Assembly (NCBI GenBank): GCA_038259365.1
Contig: JBBSOW010000040.1
Span: forward strand, 1-25,721
DNA length: 25,721 bases
Reading direction: 5' to 3'
DNA from: JBBSOW01 sp038259365
Lineage (GTDB): Bacteria; Actinomycetota; Actinomycetes; Propionibacteriales; Propionibacteriaceae
Every line of letters begins with the position of its first letter. Positions within the stretch are counted from its first letter, which is position 1. The notes beneath the pieces are model-generated. The model was given only the letters and a program-made list of their open reading frames with translations, was not told the DNA's origin and made no database searches. The position numbers were made by a program, and so were the translations under genes. Below, one piece after another: positions 6,928 to 13,992 of this stretch.

Positions 6928-7887
6928 GTGCTTGGCGACATAACGGTCTTTTCCGGCTCTGCCCATCGCGAGTTCGCCTCCCAGATGTGTGCCATCTTGG
7001 GGGTCCAGCTCGCCGACTCCAACACGACGCGGTTCAGCAACGACTGCCTGCAGACCCAGCTCGGGTCCAACTGTCGACGTCGAGACGTCTTCATCGTGCA
7101 ACCTCTCGCGCCGCCGGTGCAGGAGAACCTCGTCGAGCTGCTGCTCATGCTCGACGCGGCCAGGGGCGCCTCGGCGCAGCACATCACGGCCGTCATCCCG
7201 CATTTCGCCTACGCCCGCTCGGACAAAAAGGATGCGCCACGCATCTCCATCGGTGCGCGCCTGGTGGCCGATCTGCTCGCCTCCGCCGGTGCTGATCGGG
7301 TCGTCACGATGGCGCTGCATTCCGAACAGGTGCACGGCTTCTTCTCCGTCCCGGTGGATCATCTCAGCGCGCTGCGCGAGTTGGCCAAGCACTTCGAGGA
7401 CCGCGACCTGGGCAATCACGTCATCGTCTCGCCCGACTTCGGCAACGCCAAGGTGGCCGGGGAGTTCGCCGGGCTGCTGAATCTGCCGGTCGCGGCCGGC
7501 TCGAAGCACCGGCTCGCCGATGACACCGTGGTCATCGACACCATCGTGGGCGACGTGAGAGGAAAATCGGTGATCGTGCTCGACGACGAGATCGCCACGG
7601 GCGGCTCGATCGTGGAGCTCCTGGCCCGCCTGCGTGCCGAGGGGGCTCGGGAGATCTCCCTGGTGTGCACCCACGGGCTGTTCACCGGCAAGGCCGCCGA
7701 GCGTCTGCGTGCCGAGACCGACGTGCGCGAGATCATCACCACCGACACGGTGCCGCAGGCCCCGGAGAAGGGTGTGCCGAACCTCGCGGTCCGTTCGGTG
7801 GCGCCGTTGTTCGCCGAAGCCGTGCGGCGGATCCACTGCGGAGAGTCGATCAGCAGTCTGTTCGGCGATAAGGCCGTCTTCGGCTGA
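6928..7887 (+). CDS. divergent ribose-phosphate pyrophosphokinase (PRPP synthetase-like)
   Basis: A 319-residue homologue of PRPP synthetase, which makes phosphoribosyl pyrophosphate from ribose 5-phosphate and ATP. The overall fold signature is clear: VFSGSAHREFA at the start, FIVQPLAPPVQENLVELLLM, AVIPHFAYARSDKKD, GFFSVPVDHL, and a C-terminal VIVLDDEIATGGS. Several canonical motifs are altered. The ATP-loop FSDGE is FSNDC (36-40), MDLH is MALH (128-131), and the PRPP-loop DDMIDTGG is DDEIATGG (219-226). A lysine in GSKHR (193) is kept. This looks like a paralogous subfamily rather than the essential housekeeping enzyme. It is convergent with the lipoprotein gene, with a 3-bp gap. Substrate or activity may differ. 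Confidence 0.8.
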   Translation: MLGDITVFSGSAHREFASQMCAILGVQLADSNTTRFSNDCLQTQLGSNCRRRDVFIVQPLAPPVQENLVELLLMLDAARGASAQHITAVIPHFAYARSDKKDAPRISIGARLVADLLASAGADRVVTMALHSEQVHGFFSVPVDHLSALRELAKHFEDRDLGNHVIVSPDFGNAKVAGEFAGLLNLPVAAGSKHRLADDTVVIDTIVGDVRGKSVIVLDDEIATGGSIVELLARLRAEGAREISLVCTHGLFTGKAAERLRAETDVREIITTDTVPQAPEKGVPNLAVRSVAPLFAEAVRRIHCGESISSLFGDKAVFG

Positions 7888-7890
7888 CCT

Positions 7891-8523
7891 TTACTCGGAC
7901 GGGCTCGGGCTCGACGAGGGGCTGGCCGACGAGCCGCCGGGGCTGCTCGCCGGGCTGGAGGCCGCGGGCGAGGGGGCGAGGGTGACGTAGTCCGGTTTGG
8001 TGCCGTCGACGATCGGCACGGTCACCTTCGCGAGCCCGGCTTTGGCAAAGACCATCTCGAGCTCGGCGGTGAATCCCGGCTTCAGCTTGGCGCCGGTGAC
8101 CGAGAGTGTGGTGCCTTCGGTGAGGACGATGAGTTGGCCGGCGGGAAGCTCCAGCGGTTGCCCTAGCTCGGCATTGAGGGTCCCCTTCGAGGTCTCGCCA
8201 TCGGGGCTCAACTCCTGGCCGGTGATGCTGAGTAGCTTGTCGTCTCGACCGGCGACGATGGCGGCCGAGAAGAAGCCGTCCCCGCTCTCGGGATCGGCGA
8301 TGATGAGGATATTGCGTAACTTCACGCCCTGACCCGTCGGATCCTCGCTGCCGACCGTCAGGTTGATGCCCTCGGCTTGGGTGTAGGGCTGCAGCGTCTG
8401 GGCCCCGAAACCACAGCTGGACAGGCTCAAGCCGAGCGCGCCAGCGGCCATTGCGGAGACCGCCCGCCGGGCCCACCGTGCTCGGTGCGACTGAGCTGGG
8501 GTCGTCCTGGTGCTGCGTGCCAT
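7891..8523 (-). CDS. LpqE-like lipoprotein
   Basis: A 210-residue predicted secreted lipoprotein. It has a basic N-terminus (1-20), a hydrophobic segment (21-36) and a lipobox LSSC with Cys37 as the lipidation site. A beta-rich domain follows, with VKLRNILIIAD, a PAGQLIVLTEG loop and a VTVPIVDG strand, then a C-terminal Ser/Pro/Ala-rich tail of about 35 residues. In Mycobacterium the lipoprotein LpqE is encoded divergently next to carD, and both domain pattern and position match here; the molecular function is not known. The ATG at 8523 has a GGGAGGA ribosome site. It is divergent from carD. Confidence 0.75.
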   Translation of the reverse strand: MARSTRTTPAQSHRARWARRAVSAMAAGALGLSLSSCGFGAQTLQPYTQAEGINLTVGSEDPTGQGVKLRNILIIADPESGDGFFSAAIVAGRDDKLLSITGQELSPDGETSKGTLNAELGQPLELPAGQLIVLTEGTTLSVTGAKLKPGFTAELEMVFAKAGLAKVTVPIVDGTKPDYVTLAPSPAASSPASSPGGSSASPSSSPSPSE

Positions 8524-8580
8524 CGCTATTCCTCCCGGCTGGCCTCACCGCTGGCGCGGAGGGCTCAATCTGTTTTCCAC

Positions 8581-8586
8581 ACCCTA
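8581..8586 (-). promoter_or_regulatory. -10 box TAGGGT for the LpqE-like gene
   Basis: TAGGGT on the minus strand (in TTTCGCTAGGGTGTGG) would start transcription near 8574, giving a leader of about 50 nt that contains the GGGAGGA ribosome site. Confidence 0.5.
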
Positions 8587-8726
8587 GCGAAACTCCACCG
8601 ACGCACACAGCGGCACCCACGCGTTGACGGGGCCGGGCGAGTCAGTGAGGGATCGCAGCGTCGGCCGACAACACGGATAGCGAGAATTGTCAAGGCCCCG
8701 ACAGGGCCCGGATGACCCTCTGGCAA

Positions 8727-8738
8727 GGGTATTTACCC
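8727..8738. promoter_or_regulatory. palindrome GGGTATTTACCC upstream of carD
   Basis: A perfect 5-bp inverted repeat with a 2-bp centre lies about 25 bp upstream of the carD -10 box, where an activator or repressor could bind. No known consensus is recognised. Confidence 0.3.
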
Positions 8739-8762
8739 GAAACTGAGCGCCTATATCAGTGG

Positions 8763-8768
8763 TAGACT
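8763..8768 (+). promoter_or_regulatory. -10 box TAGACT of carD
   Basis: TAGACT in GGTAGACTGATCG gives a predicted start near 8775 and a leader of about 20 nt that carries the ribosome site GAAAGGGG. An upstream TATATC is a second candidate. Confidence 0.55.
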
Positions 8769-8796
8769 GATCGCGTCGAAAGGGGCAAGACTACTC

Positions 8797-9282
8797 ATGA
8801 CTTTTAACGTTGGTGAAACGGTTGTGTACCCCAATCATGGGGCCGCCGTCATCGAAGACATCGAAACCCGGCAAATCAAGGGCGAAGATCGCGAGTATCT
8901 GGTGCTCCGGATCGTCGGCCAGACCGACCTCATAGTCCGGGTACCTTCGTGCAACCTGGATCTGGTGGGGGTCCGCGACGTCGTGGACTCCGCAGGGCTC
9001 GAGAAGGTGTTCGGCGTCCTGCGCGCGCCGCACGTCGAGGAACCCACGAACTGGTCTCGTCGCTACAAGGCGAACCTGGAGAAGTTGCACTCGGGCAACG
9101 TCATGAAGGTGTCCGAGGTGGTCCGCGACCTGTGGCGCCGCGAACGCGACCGCGGGCTCTCGGCGGGCGAAAAGCGCATGCTCGCCAAGGCCCGTCAGAT
9201 CCTGGTCTCCGAACTCGCGTTGGCCGAGCACGTGGCCGAGGACAAGGCCGAGGTGTTGTTGGACGAGGTTCTCGCGTCCTAG
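8797..9282 (+). CDS. carD: CarD-family RNA polymerase-binding regulator
   Basis: CarD binds the RNA polymerase beta subunit and stabilises open promoter complexes, especially at rRNA promoters; it is essential in mycobacteria. The 161-residue protein matches the family length. It has an N-terminal Tudor-like RNAP-interaction domain (MTFNVGETVVYPNHGAAVI, up to about residue 52) and a helical C-terminal DNA-binding domain. The latter includes NWSRRYKANLEKL with the conserved Trp that wedges the -10 bubble, and LSAGEKRMLAKARQILVSEL. A GAAAGGGG ribosome site precedes the ATG. It is followed after 24 bp by ispD, as in Mycobacterium. Confidence 0.96.
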   Translation: MTFNVGETVVYPNHGAAVIEDIETRQIKGEDREYLVLRIVGQTDLIVRVPSCNLDLVGVRDVVDSAGLEKVFGVLRAPHVEEPTNWSRRYKANLEKLHSGNVMKVSEVVRDLWRRERDRGLSAGEKRMLAKARQILVSELALAEHVAEDKAEVLLDEVLAS

Positions 9283-9306
9283 CGAGTCTGCCCTCCGCCG
9301 AACCCC

Positions 9307-10044
9307 ATGACCGTGACGTCTGATTCGGAGCCGGTTGCCGCCGTCGTGGTGGCCGCCGGCTCCGGCGTTCGCCTGGGCGGGTCGACGCCCAAGGCGCTCC
9401 GCGAGGTGGGGGGACGAACACTGGTGCGCCGCAGCGTCGAGCTCGTGGTCGCGGCGGGGGCGAAAGCCGTCGCGGTCGTCATCGCCGACGGGCAGCGCGT
9501 CGGATTCGAAGCCGCGCTCACTGGCATGACGACACCGCTGAGCGTCGTCGAGGGCGGGGCCGAGCGGCAGGACTCCGTTCGCGCCGGACTGGCGGCGCTG
9601 GAATCCCTGGCGCCGCAAGCGCGCATCGTGCTCGTGCACGACGCCGCCCGGCCGTTGGTGCCCGATTCTGTCACCCGGGCGGTCATCGCCGCGGTGGGTA
9701 GGGGCGCCGTGGCCGCGATCCCCGTCATACCCGTCGCCGACTCCATCCGCCTCGTCGAGGCCGACAGTTCGATCGTGGTGGACCGCACCCCGTTACGGGC
9801 GGTGCAGACCCCCCAGGGGTTTCGACTGCGAGAACTCATCGAGGCCCACGAACTGGTGCATCGCGCCGGCCTGCACGTCACCGACGACGCCGCCGCCTGC
9901 GAAGCCGCAGGCCATCATGTCGAGTTGGTGCCGGGGTCGCGGGAGTCGATCAAGATCACCGAGGCCGTCGATCTCGTGCTCGCCGAGGCCATCGTGAGCC
10001 GTCGAAACCGAGCAGGCAATGAGGAAGGAAGCGGTGGCGTTTGA
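9307..10044 (+). CDS. ispD: 2-C-methyl-D-erythritol 4-phosphate cytidylyltransferase
   Basis: The third step of the non-mevalonate (MEP) isoprenoid pathway: transfer of CMP from CTP to methylerythritol 4-phosphate. The 245-residue protein has the nucleotide-binding AAGSGVRLGGSTPKAL (residues 16-31, Lys29), HDAARPLV at 111-118, TPQGF, TDDAAA and the C-terminal SIKIT motif. The ATG at 9307 has no good ribosome site, so translation may be coupled to carD 24 bp upstream, or there may be a separate leaderless start. It overlaps ispF by 11 bp. Confidence 0.95.
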   Translation: MTVTSDSEPVAAVVVAAGSGVRLGGSTPKALREVGGRTLVRRSVELVVAAGAKAVAVVIADGQRVGFEAALTGMTTPLSVVEGGAERQDSVRAGLAALESLAPQARIVLVHDAARPLVPDSVTRAVIAAVGRGAVAAIPVIPVADSIRLVEADSSIVVDRTPLRAVQTPQGFRLRELIEAHELVHRAGLHVTDDAAACEAAGHHVELVPGSRESIKITEAVDLVLAEAIVSRRNRAGNEEGSGGV

Positions 10045-10516
10045 GATTCGCACCGGCATCGGGACCGACGTCCATCGGCTGATCCGGGGGCGCCCCATGA
10101 CCGTCGCCGGCCTGCTGTTTCCCGAGGAGACCAGCGGCCCGGAGGGTCACTCCGACGGTGACGTGGTGTGTCACGCCGCCTGCGACGCGCTGCTGTCCGC
10201 GGCCGGCTTGGGCGACCTGGGGAGCAACTACGGCACCGCGGATCCGCAGTGGAGCGGCGCCGGCGGCGTCGCCTTCGTCTCCGAGACGGCGGACCGGGTG
10301 CGGGCCGCCGGGTGGCAGATCCACCACGTCGCCGTGCAGTTCATCGGCAACCGTCCGCGCTTTGCCGGGCGCCGCAGCGAGGCCGAAGGGGTCCTGTCTG
10401 CGGTGTTGGCGGCCCCCATCAGCGTCGCCGCCACCACCACCGACGGGCTGGGCCTGACCGGGCGCGGTGAGGGGCTGGCCGCCATCGCCACCGCGCTGCT
10501 CACCCGGGGTAGCTGA
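10034..10516 (+). CDS. ispF: 2-C-methyl-D-erythritol 2,4-cyclodiphosphate synthase
   Basis: This enzyme cyclises CDP-methylerythritol 2-phosphate to the cyclodiphosphate, the fifth MEP-pathway step, usually as a homotrimer with one zinc per active site. The 160-residue protein keeps the metal ligands Asp12 and His14 (GTDVH) and His47 (GHSDGDVVCH), and the C-terminal ATTTDGLGLTGRGEGLA segment. GNRPRF replaces the QAPK of E. coli, as in mycobacterial IspF. The GTG at 10034 is preferred because AGGAAGGAAG sits just upstream and it gives the usual family N-terminus; an ATG at 10019 is the alternative. The overlap with ispD suggests translational coupling. Confidence 0.94.
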   Translation: MAFEIRTGIGTDVHRLIRGRPMTVAGLLFPEETSGPEGHSDGDVVCHAACDALLSAAGLGDLGSNYGTADPQWSGAGGVAFVSETADRVRAAGWQIHHVAVQFIGNRPRFAGRRSEAEGVLSAVLAAPISVAATTTDGLGLTGRGEGLAAIATALLTRGS

Positions 10517-10518
10517 AC

Positions 10519-10534
10519 GAGGGGCTGAGCCCTC
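10519..10534. terminator. small hairpin between convergent ispF and peptidase genes
   Basis: GAGGG and CCCTC arms flank a six-base loop in the 16-bp gap between the two stop codons. It is a weak candidate for a bidirectional terminator. Confidence 0.3.
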
Positions 10535-11711
10535 AACGCACCCGAGCCGCGGGGGCGGTGAACGTGTTGCACTGGCCGACGTCGGCGGTGCTCAGGCCCT
10601 GGTCGCCCCAGCGTTGGCGCGAGGCCCCCGTACCGTGATTGCCGGGCGTGGGGGACCGGGTCGCGGTGTCGTCGCCGAACTGCTCCCAGGCCAGATCGAA
10701 GGTGGCGAAATCCCGCTGGCTCAAGCCGCGGGATTCGGCCACCGAACGCATGAACATCCCGCTCAGACAGTCCGCCTGGGTCTCGATTCGGCGTTGCCAC
10801 TCCAGGCTTTCCTCCTCAGACGATGCGTTGGCGGCCAACAGGTGGCCGGTCACGATGATGCCGGTGCGGGCCTGGACGGCGTGGCCGAACTCGTGGGCGA
10901 GGATCAGTTCGATGACGTGGGGTCGGCTGGCGATGGGCAGCGCGTCGGTCAGCAACGTCGAGAAGAACACGCGTTGGTCACCACCGCAGTAGAACGCGTT
11001 GACCGCCTTCTCACCCCTCATCGTGCCGCAGGCTGAGACCACCTGATCCCGGTACACCGTGACCGAAGGGCGTACGGCGGTGTATCCCGCCGCGCTGATG
11101 GTCGGACCCCACACGCGGAGCTGGCACTCCATGTAGTCGTTGAGGTCGCTCTCGAGTTGGGTCGCGCTCGCCCGGGCGGTCACCTCGGGGGTATCGCAGC
11201 GCACCGGGCTGGCGACCGCCTCGCCGTACAGGGCGTTGTCCTCGACGATGGGGTAGGCCTCCTCGAAGGTCTTGGGCGGCGCGGGCAACGCCGGCGGCGC
11301 GGAGTCCACGGCCGGAACCGCGTAGTCCTCGTTCGCAAACGCCACCTCGCTACTGTCGCCGGCTAGGAACGAGGCGAGCGCGAAGCCCGCCAGCACCAGG
11401 ACGGTGAGCGCGGCGGCAAGCCCGAAGAGGTGGCGCAGCGGGCTCGATCGCTGAGGTGGTCGGCCCGGTCCGGGTCGGGTGAACTGGCCCGGCTGTGGCC
11501 CGGCAGGCCGTGACCGATCGGGGGGTCCCCACGGGTCCCGTCCGGGTGGGGGGCCGGGATAGGTCCGATCGCCGCCCCGCCACGGCTGACCGGTTGGCGG
11601 GCCCCAATCCCGCTGAGGGGGCGGGGCCCAGTTCGGGCGCTGTCCTGGCGCCGACCAGTTAGTCCCCTGGTCGGGCGCGGTACGCCCCGGGATCGGCTGC
11701 CACTGGGTCAC
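10533..11711 (-). CDS. membrane-anchored neutral zinc metallopeptidase (YpfJ/Zn_peptidase family)
   Basis: A 392-residue protein with three parts. Residues 1-90 form a Pro/Gly/Arg-rich cytoplasmic tail and 95-117 a single membrane segment. The extracytoplasmic domain carries HEFGH (His273, Glu274, His277) with a third likely ligand Glu310 in RRIETQADCLSG. The end, RWGDQGLSTADVGQCNTF, is the conserved C-terminal signature of the putative neutral zinc metallopeptidase family (PF04228). Cysteines 172, 196, 229 and 242 could form disulfides outside the cell. Substrates of this family are unknown. The ATG at 11711 lies beside a duplicated repeat region shared with the divergent DUF2207 gene. Confidence 0.9.
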   Translation of the reverse strand: MTQWQPIPGRTAPDQGTNWSAPGQRPNWAPPPQRDWGPPTGQPWRGGDRTYPGPPPGRDPWGPPDRSRPAGPQPGQFTRPGPGRPPQRSSPLRHLFGLAAALTVLVLAGFALASFLAGDSSEVAFANEDYAVPAVDSAPPALPAPPKTFEEAYPIVEDNALYGEAVASPVRCDTPEVTARASATQLESDLNDYMECQLRVWGPTISAAGYTAVRPSVTVYRDQVVSACGTMRGEKAVNAFYCGGDQRVFFSTLLTDALPIASRPHVIELILAHEFGHAVQARTGIIVTGHLLAANASSEEESLEWQRRIETQADCLSGMFMRSVAESRGLSQRDFATFDLAWEQFGDDTATRSPTPGNHGTGASRQRWGDQGLSTADVGQCNTFTAPAARVR

Positions 11712-11730
11712 GGCGCCACTCTATCTTCGG

Positions 11731-11810
11731 GGGACTATCGGCGAGGGCGGTATCGCTAGAACGCGGGACCGTCGGCGAGGACGGTATCGCTAGAACGCGG
11801 GACCGTCGGG
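11731..11810. repeat. 34-bp direct repeat, 2.3 copies, between divergent promoters
   Basis: Unit 1 (11731-11764) and unit 2 (11765-11798) are near identical, and a third copy begins at 11799 (GGGACCGTCGG) before breaking off. Each full unit contains GGTATCGCTAGAACGC. The array fills the space between the peptidase start and the DUF2207 promoter, so it may be a duplicated regulator site or promoter element. Confidence 0.9.
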
Positions 11811-11822
11811 ACAGCGCACCGC

Positions 11823-11855
11823 TAGGGTGAGCATTCTTACCCCCGCAAGCTCACC
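11823..11855 (+). promoter_or_regulatory. -10 box TAGGGT and overlapping inverted repeats before DUF2207 gene
   Basis: TAGGGT (11823-11828) is a good -10 box. It overlaps GGGTGAG (11825-11831), which can pair with CTTACCC (11836-11842) at one G:T wobble. GGTGAGC (11826-11832) can instead pair perfectly with GCTCACC (11849-11855), which ends three bases before the AAGGA ribosome site. As DNA these are operator-like palindromes on the transcription start. As RNA they would compete only if transcription starts upstream. Confidence 0.4.
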
Positions 11856-11868
11856 TTAAGGATTGGCC

Positions 11869-13602
11869 GTGTCCACTGGTTCCACACTCGCTGGCCTCAT
11901 CCACACCGGTGACTTCTGGCGGGTCCGACCGCTCGGGACCTTGGCGTTGCTGAGCCTCGCCGCGCTCGCCGTACTGCTCGGGCCGATGGCGAGCGCCGCC
12001 GCCGCCGAGGACACGGCGAAGTCGGTGGTGGTGAACGGTACGCTCGCGGCCGACGGCTCGCTGCGGCTCAGCCAGACCCTGGAGTTCGGCGGCGCCGCGC
12101 CGGCCCTGGTCAGCCAGCGCATCGCCACCCGCGAGGTCATCGTCGGCGATCGCGAGTACGTCTACACCGTGCGCGAGATCCAGGCGACCGCCGGCGGCGC
12201 GGATCTCGAGCCGAGCATCGACGAGGGCAGCGATTCGATCACGATCACCGTGAACACCGAAGGGGTAAGCGCGCCCGTCGTCATCGATTACACGGTGGTC
12301 GGCGCCGCGGCCGACGAGGCAGACCTCACGGTCGTGCGCTGGCGGTTGGTGCAGGGCCTCTCGGTCGGGGTGGATACCGCTCGGGCGGTGGTCGGCGTTC
12401 CTGGGCTCACCCAAGACATCCGTTGCACCGCGGGCGCCCCGGACACGTCCCAGAGTTGTGCGTTCGCGGCCGGTTCCACCGATGTCTCTCAGGTGCCCGT
12501 CTTCGAGAACGGTCCTCTTGGCCGCGGACAGATCCTGGGCATGCAGCTGAGCTTCGATCCCCAAACCGTGGCGAGCAACGCCGAGATCAACCGCCGCTGG
12601 ACCCTCGGCGGCGCCTTCTCCGTCGGCCCGGTGCCGCTGATCACCGCGCTGGTGGTGCTCCTGGGTGGCGCGGTCGGTCTCTATCTGCTCCACCGGCGGA
12701 TCGGGCGGCACACGAGCAGCGACGGGGACGCAGAGGCCATCGCGAGCTTCTATCCCGTGGGCGACGGCGTCAGCGAATTCCGCGCCAGCGGCACGATCCG
12801 GCCCGGCCACGTCGGCACGATCGCCGACGAACGCGTGGACCCCATCGACGTGACCGCCTCGCTGCTGGATCTGGCTGTTCGCGGGCACGTGCTCATCGTC
12901 GAACTGCCCAGGGCCAGCGAGCACGCGCCGGTGGACTGGACGCTCACGCGGCTGCCGTCGGAGGATCCGCTGGCCGATTTCGAGGTGCTGCTGCTCGATG
13001 CGGTAGCCCCCGAAGGCGCGGAGGCGGCGCGCGTTTCCCAGATCGGTTCACGCGTCGGAGCCCACATCGAGGAGATCCAGTCGGCGTTGTACGACGAGAT
13101 GGTCGAGAGGGGTTGGTACGAGCGACGGCCCGACGCCACCCGCAGTTCGTGGAGCCTCATCGCCAGCGGAGCCCTCATCGGCGCCATCGTGTTCGCGGGC
13201 CTACTCGTCGCCTTCTCCGAGTTCGGCCTGCTGGGGATGGCGTTCATCGCGCTCGCGCTCGGGTTGGCCTTCATCGCCCAGGAGATGCCGTCGCGCACCG
13301 CCAAGGGGACCGCGGTGCTGGCCGGCATGCACGCCCTCTCCGCGCAACTACACACCCACCCGACCGATCAGCCACCGCCCGGGCACGCGCTCGGCGAACT
13401 GTCCAAGGTGCTGCCCTACGCCATCGTCCTCGGCGGGCGGGAGCGCTGGCTCGACGCCATCGTGGCCGCCGACCGGGACGACGTCGCCGATCCCACGGAC
13501 CTGGCGTGGTACCACGGTCCGGACACCTGGCACCTGGCCGACCTGCCCCACTCCCTGCGCAACTTCGTCAACACCGTCTCGGGTAACCTGTTCTCCCGCT
13601 AG
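11869..13602 (+). CDS. DUF2207 domain membrane protein
   Basis: A 577-residue membrane protein of the DUF2207 family; function unknown. It has a hydrophobic N-terminal segment ending in ASAAAAE (possible signal peptide, about 15-42) and an extracytoplasmic beta-rich domain with the typical VNGTLAADGSLRLSQTLEF opening. One membrane segment follows (PLITALVVLLGGAVGLYLL), then a cytoplasmic domain containing DVTASLLDLAVRGH, a pair of membrane helices near 440-480, and a C-terminal KVLPYAIVLGGRERWLDAI region, all usual for this family. GTG 11869 is preferred over TTG 11863 because AAGGA lies six bases upstream. It converges on the Ddn-like gene and overlaps it by 4 bp. Confidence 0.85.
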   Translation: MSTGSTLAGLIHTGDFWRVRPLGTLALLSLAALAVLLGPMASAAAAEDTAKSVVVNGTLAADGSLRLSQTLEFGGAAPALVSQRIATREVIVGDREYVYTVREIQATAGGADLEPSIDEGSDSITITVNTEGVSAPVVIDYTVVGAAADEADLTVVRWRLVQGLSVGVDTARAVVGVPGLTQDIRCTAGAPDTSQSCAFAAGSTDVSQVPVFENGPLGRGQILGMQLSFDPQTVASNAEINRRWTLGGAFSVGPVPLITALVVLLGGAVGLYLLHRRIGRHTSSDGDAEAIASFYPVGDGVSEFRASGTIRPGHVGTIADERVDPIDVTASLLDLAVRGHVLIVELPRASEHAPVDWTLTRLPSEDPLADFEVLLLDAVAPEGAEAARVSQIGSRVGAHIEEIQSALYDEMVERGWYERRPDATRSSWSLIASGALIGAIVFAGLLVAFSEFGLLGMAFIALALGLAFIAQEMPSRTAKGTAVLAGMHALSAQLHTHPTDQPPPGHALGELSKVLPYAIVLGGRERWLDAIVAADRDDVADPTDLAWYHGPDTWHLADLPHSLRNFVNTVSGNLFSR

Positions 13603-13973
13603 GTACCTTCGTCGAAGGTCACCTCGACCAGCGGACTGCCCGCCAGCAGGGGCTCCACGCCGCCTACCTGCTTGCCGTACCAGAGCATCGACGGGTCGGA
13701 CAGGATGGCTCGGCGCTCTGCCGGGTCGGTGATCGCGCGAGCCGTGGCCGCCAGGTCGGCCGTCGCGCCCTGCTTCAGGTGGAACACGAACCGCGGAACG
13801 GCCAGCAGGTTCGCATACCAGTCTCGTGGGCCCGGCGTCCCGGTGAGGTAGAACCGCCCGCCGACCCGACGAAACCAGATCTCGATTCGACGCGGCTGGC
13901 CGCTGCGGCGGCCCGTGGTGGTGATGTCGATCGTCTGGTCCCGGGCCAGGGCGTTGGCGACGTCGTCAGTCAT
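13599..13973 (-). CDS. Ddn-like nitroreductase family protein (deazaflavin-dependent)
   Basis: A 124-residue protein of the F420-dependent nitroreductase family (split beta-barrel, PF04075), members of which reduce substrates with F420H2 in actinobacteria. Supporting motifs are ITTTGRRSGQPRRIEIWF near the N-terminus, FYLTGTPGPRDWYANLLAVPRF in the middle and the FHLKQG strand. The in-frame upstream extension is low-complexity and overlaps glyA, so the ATG at 13973, 19 bp after the glyA stop, is chosen. It is probably co-transcribed with glyA. The stop shares the palindrome CTAG with the stop of the convergent DUF2207 gene. F420 use is inferred from the family only. Confidence 0.8.
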   Translation of the reverse strand: MTDDVANALARDQTIDITTTGRRSGQPRRIEIWFRRVGGRFYLTGTPGPRDWYANLLAVPRFVFHLKQGATADLAATARAITDPAERRAILSDPSMLWYGKQVGGVEPLLAGSPLVEVTFDEGT

Positions 13974-13992
13974 CGGGCTGTTCGCCTCGGTC

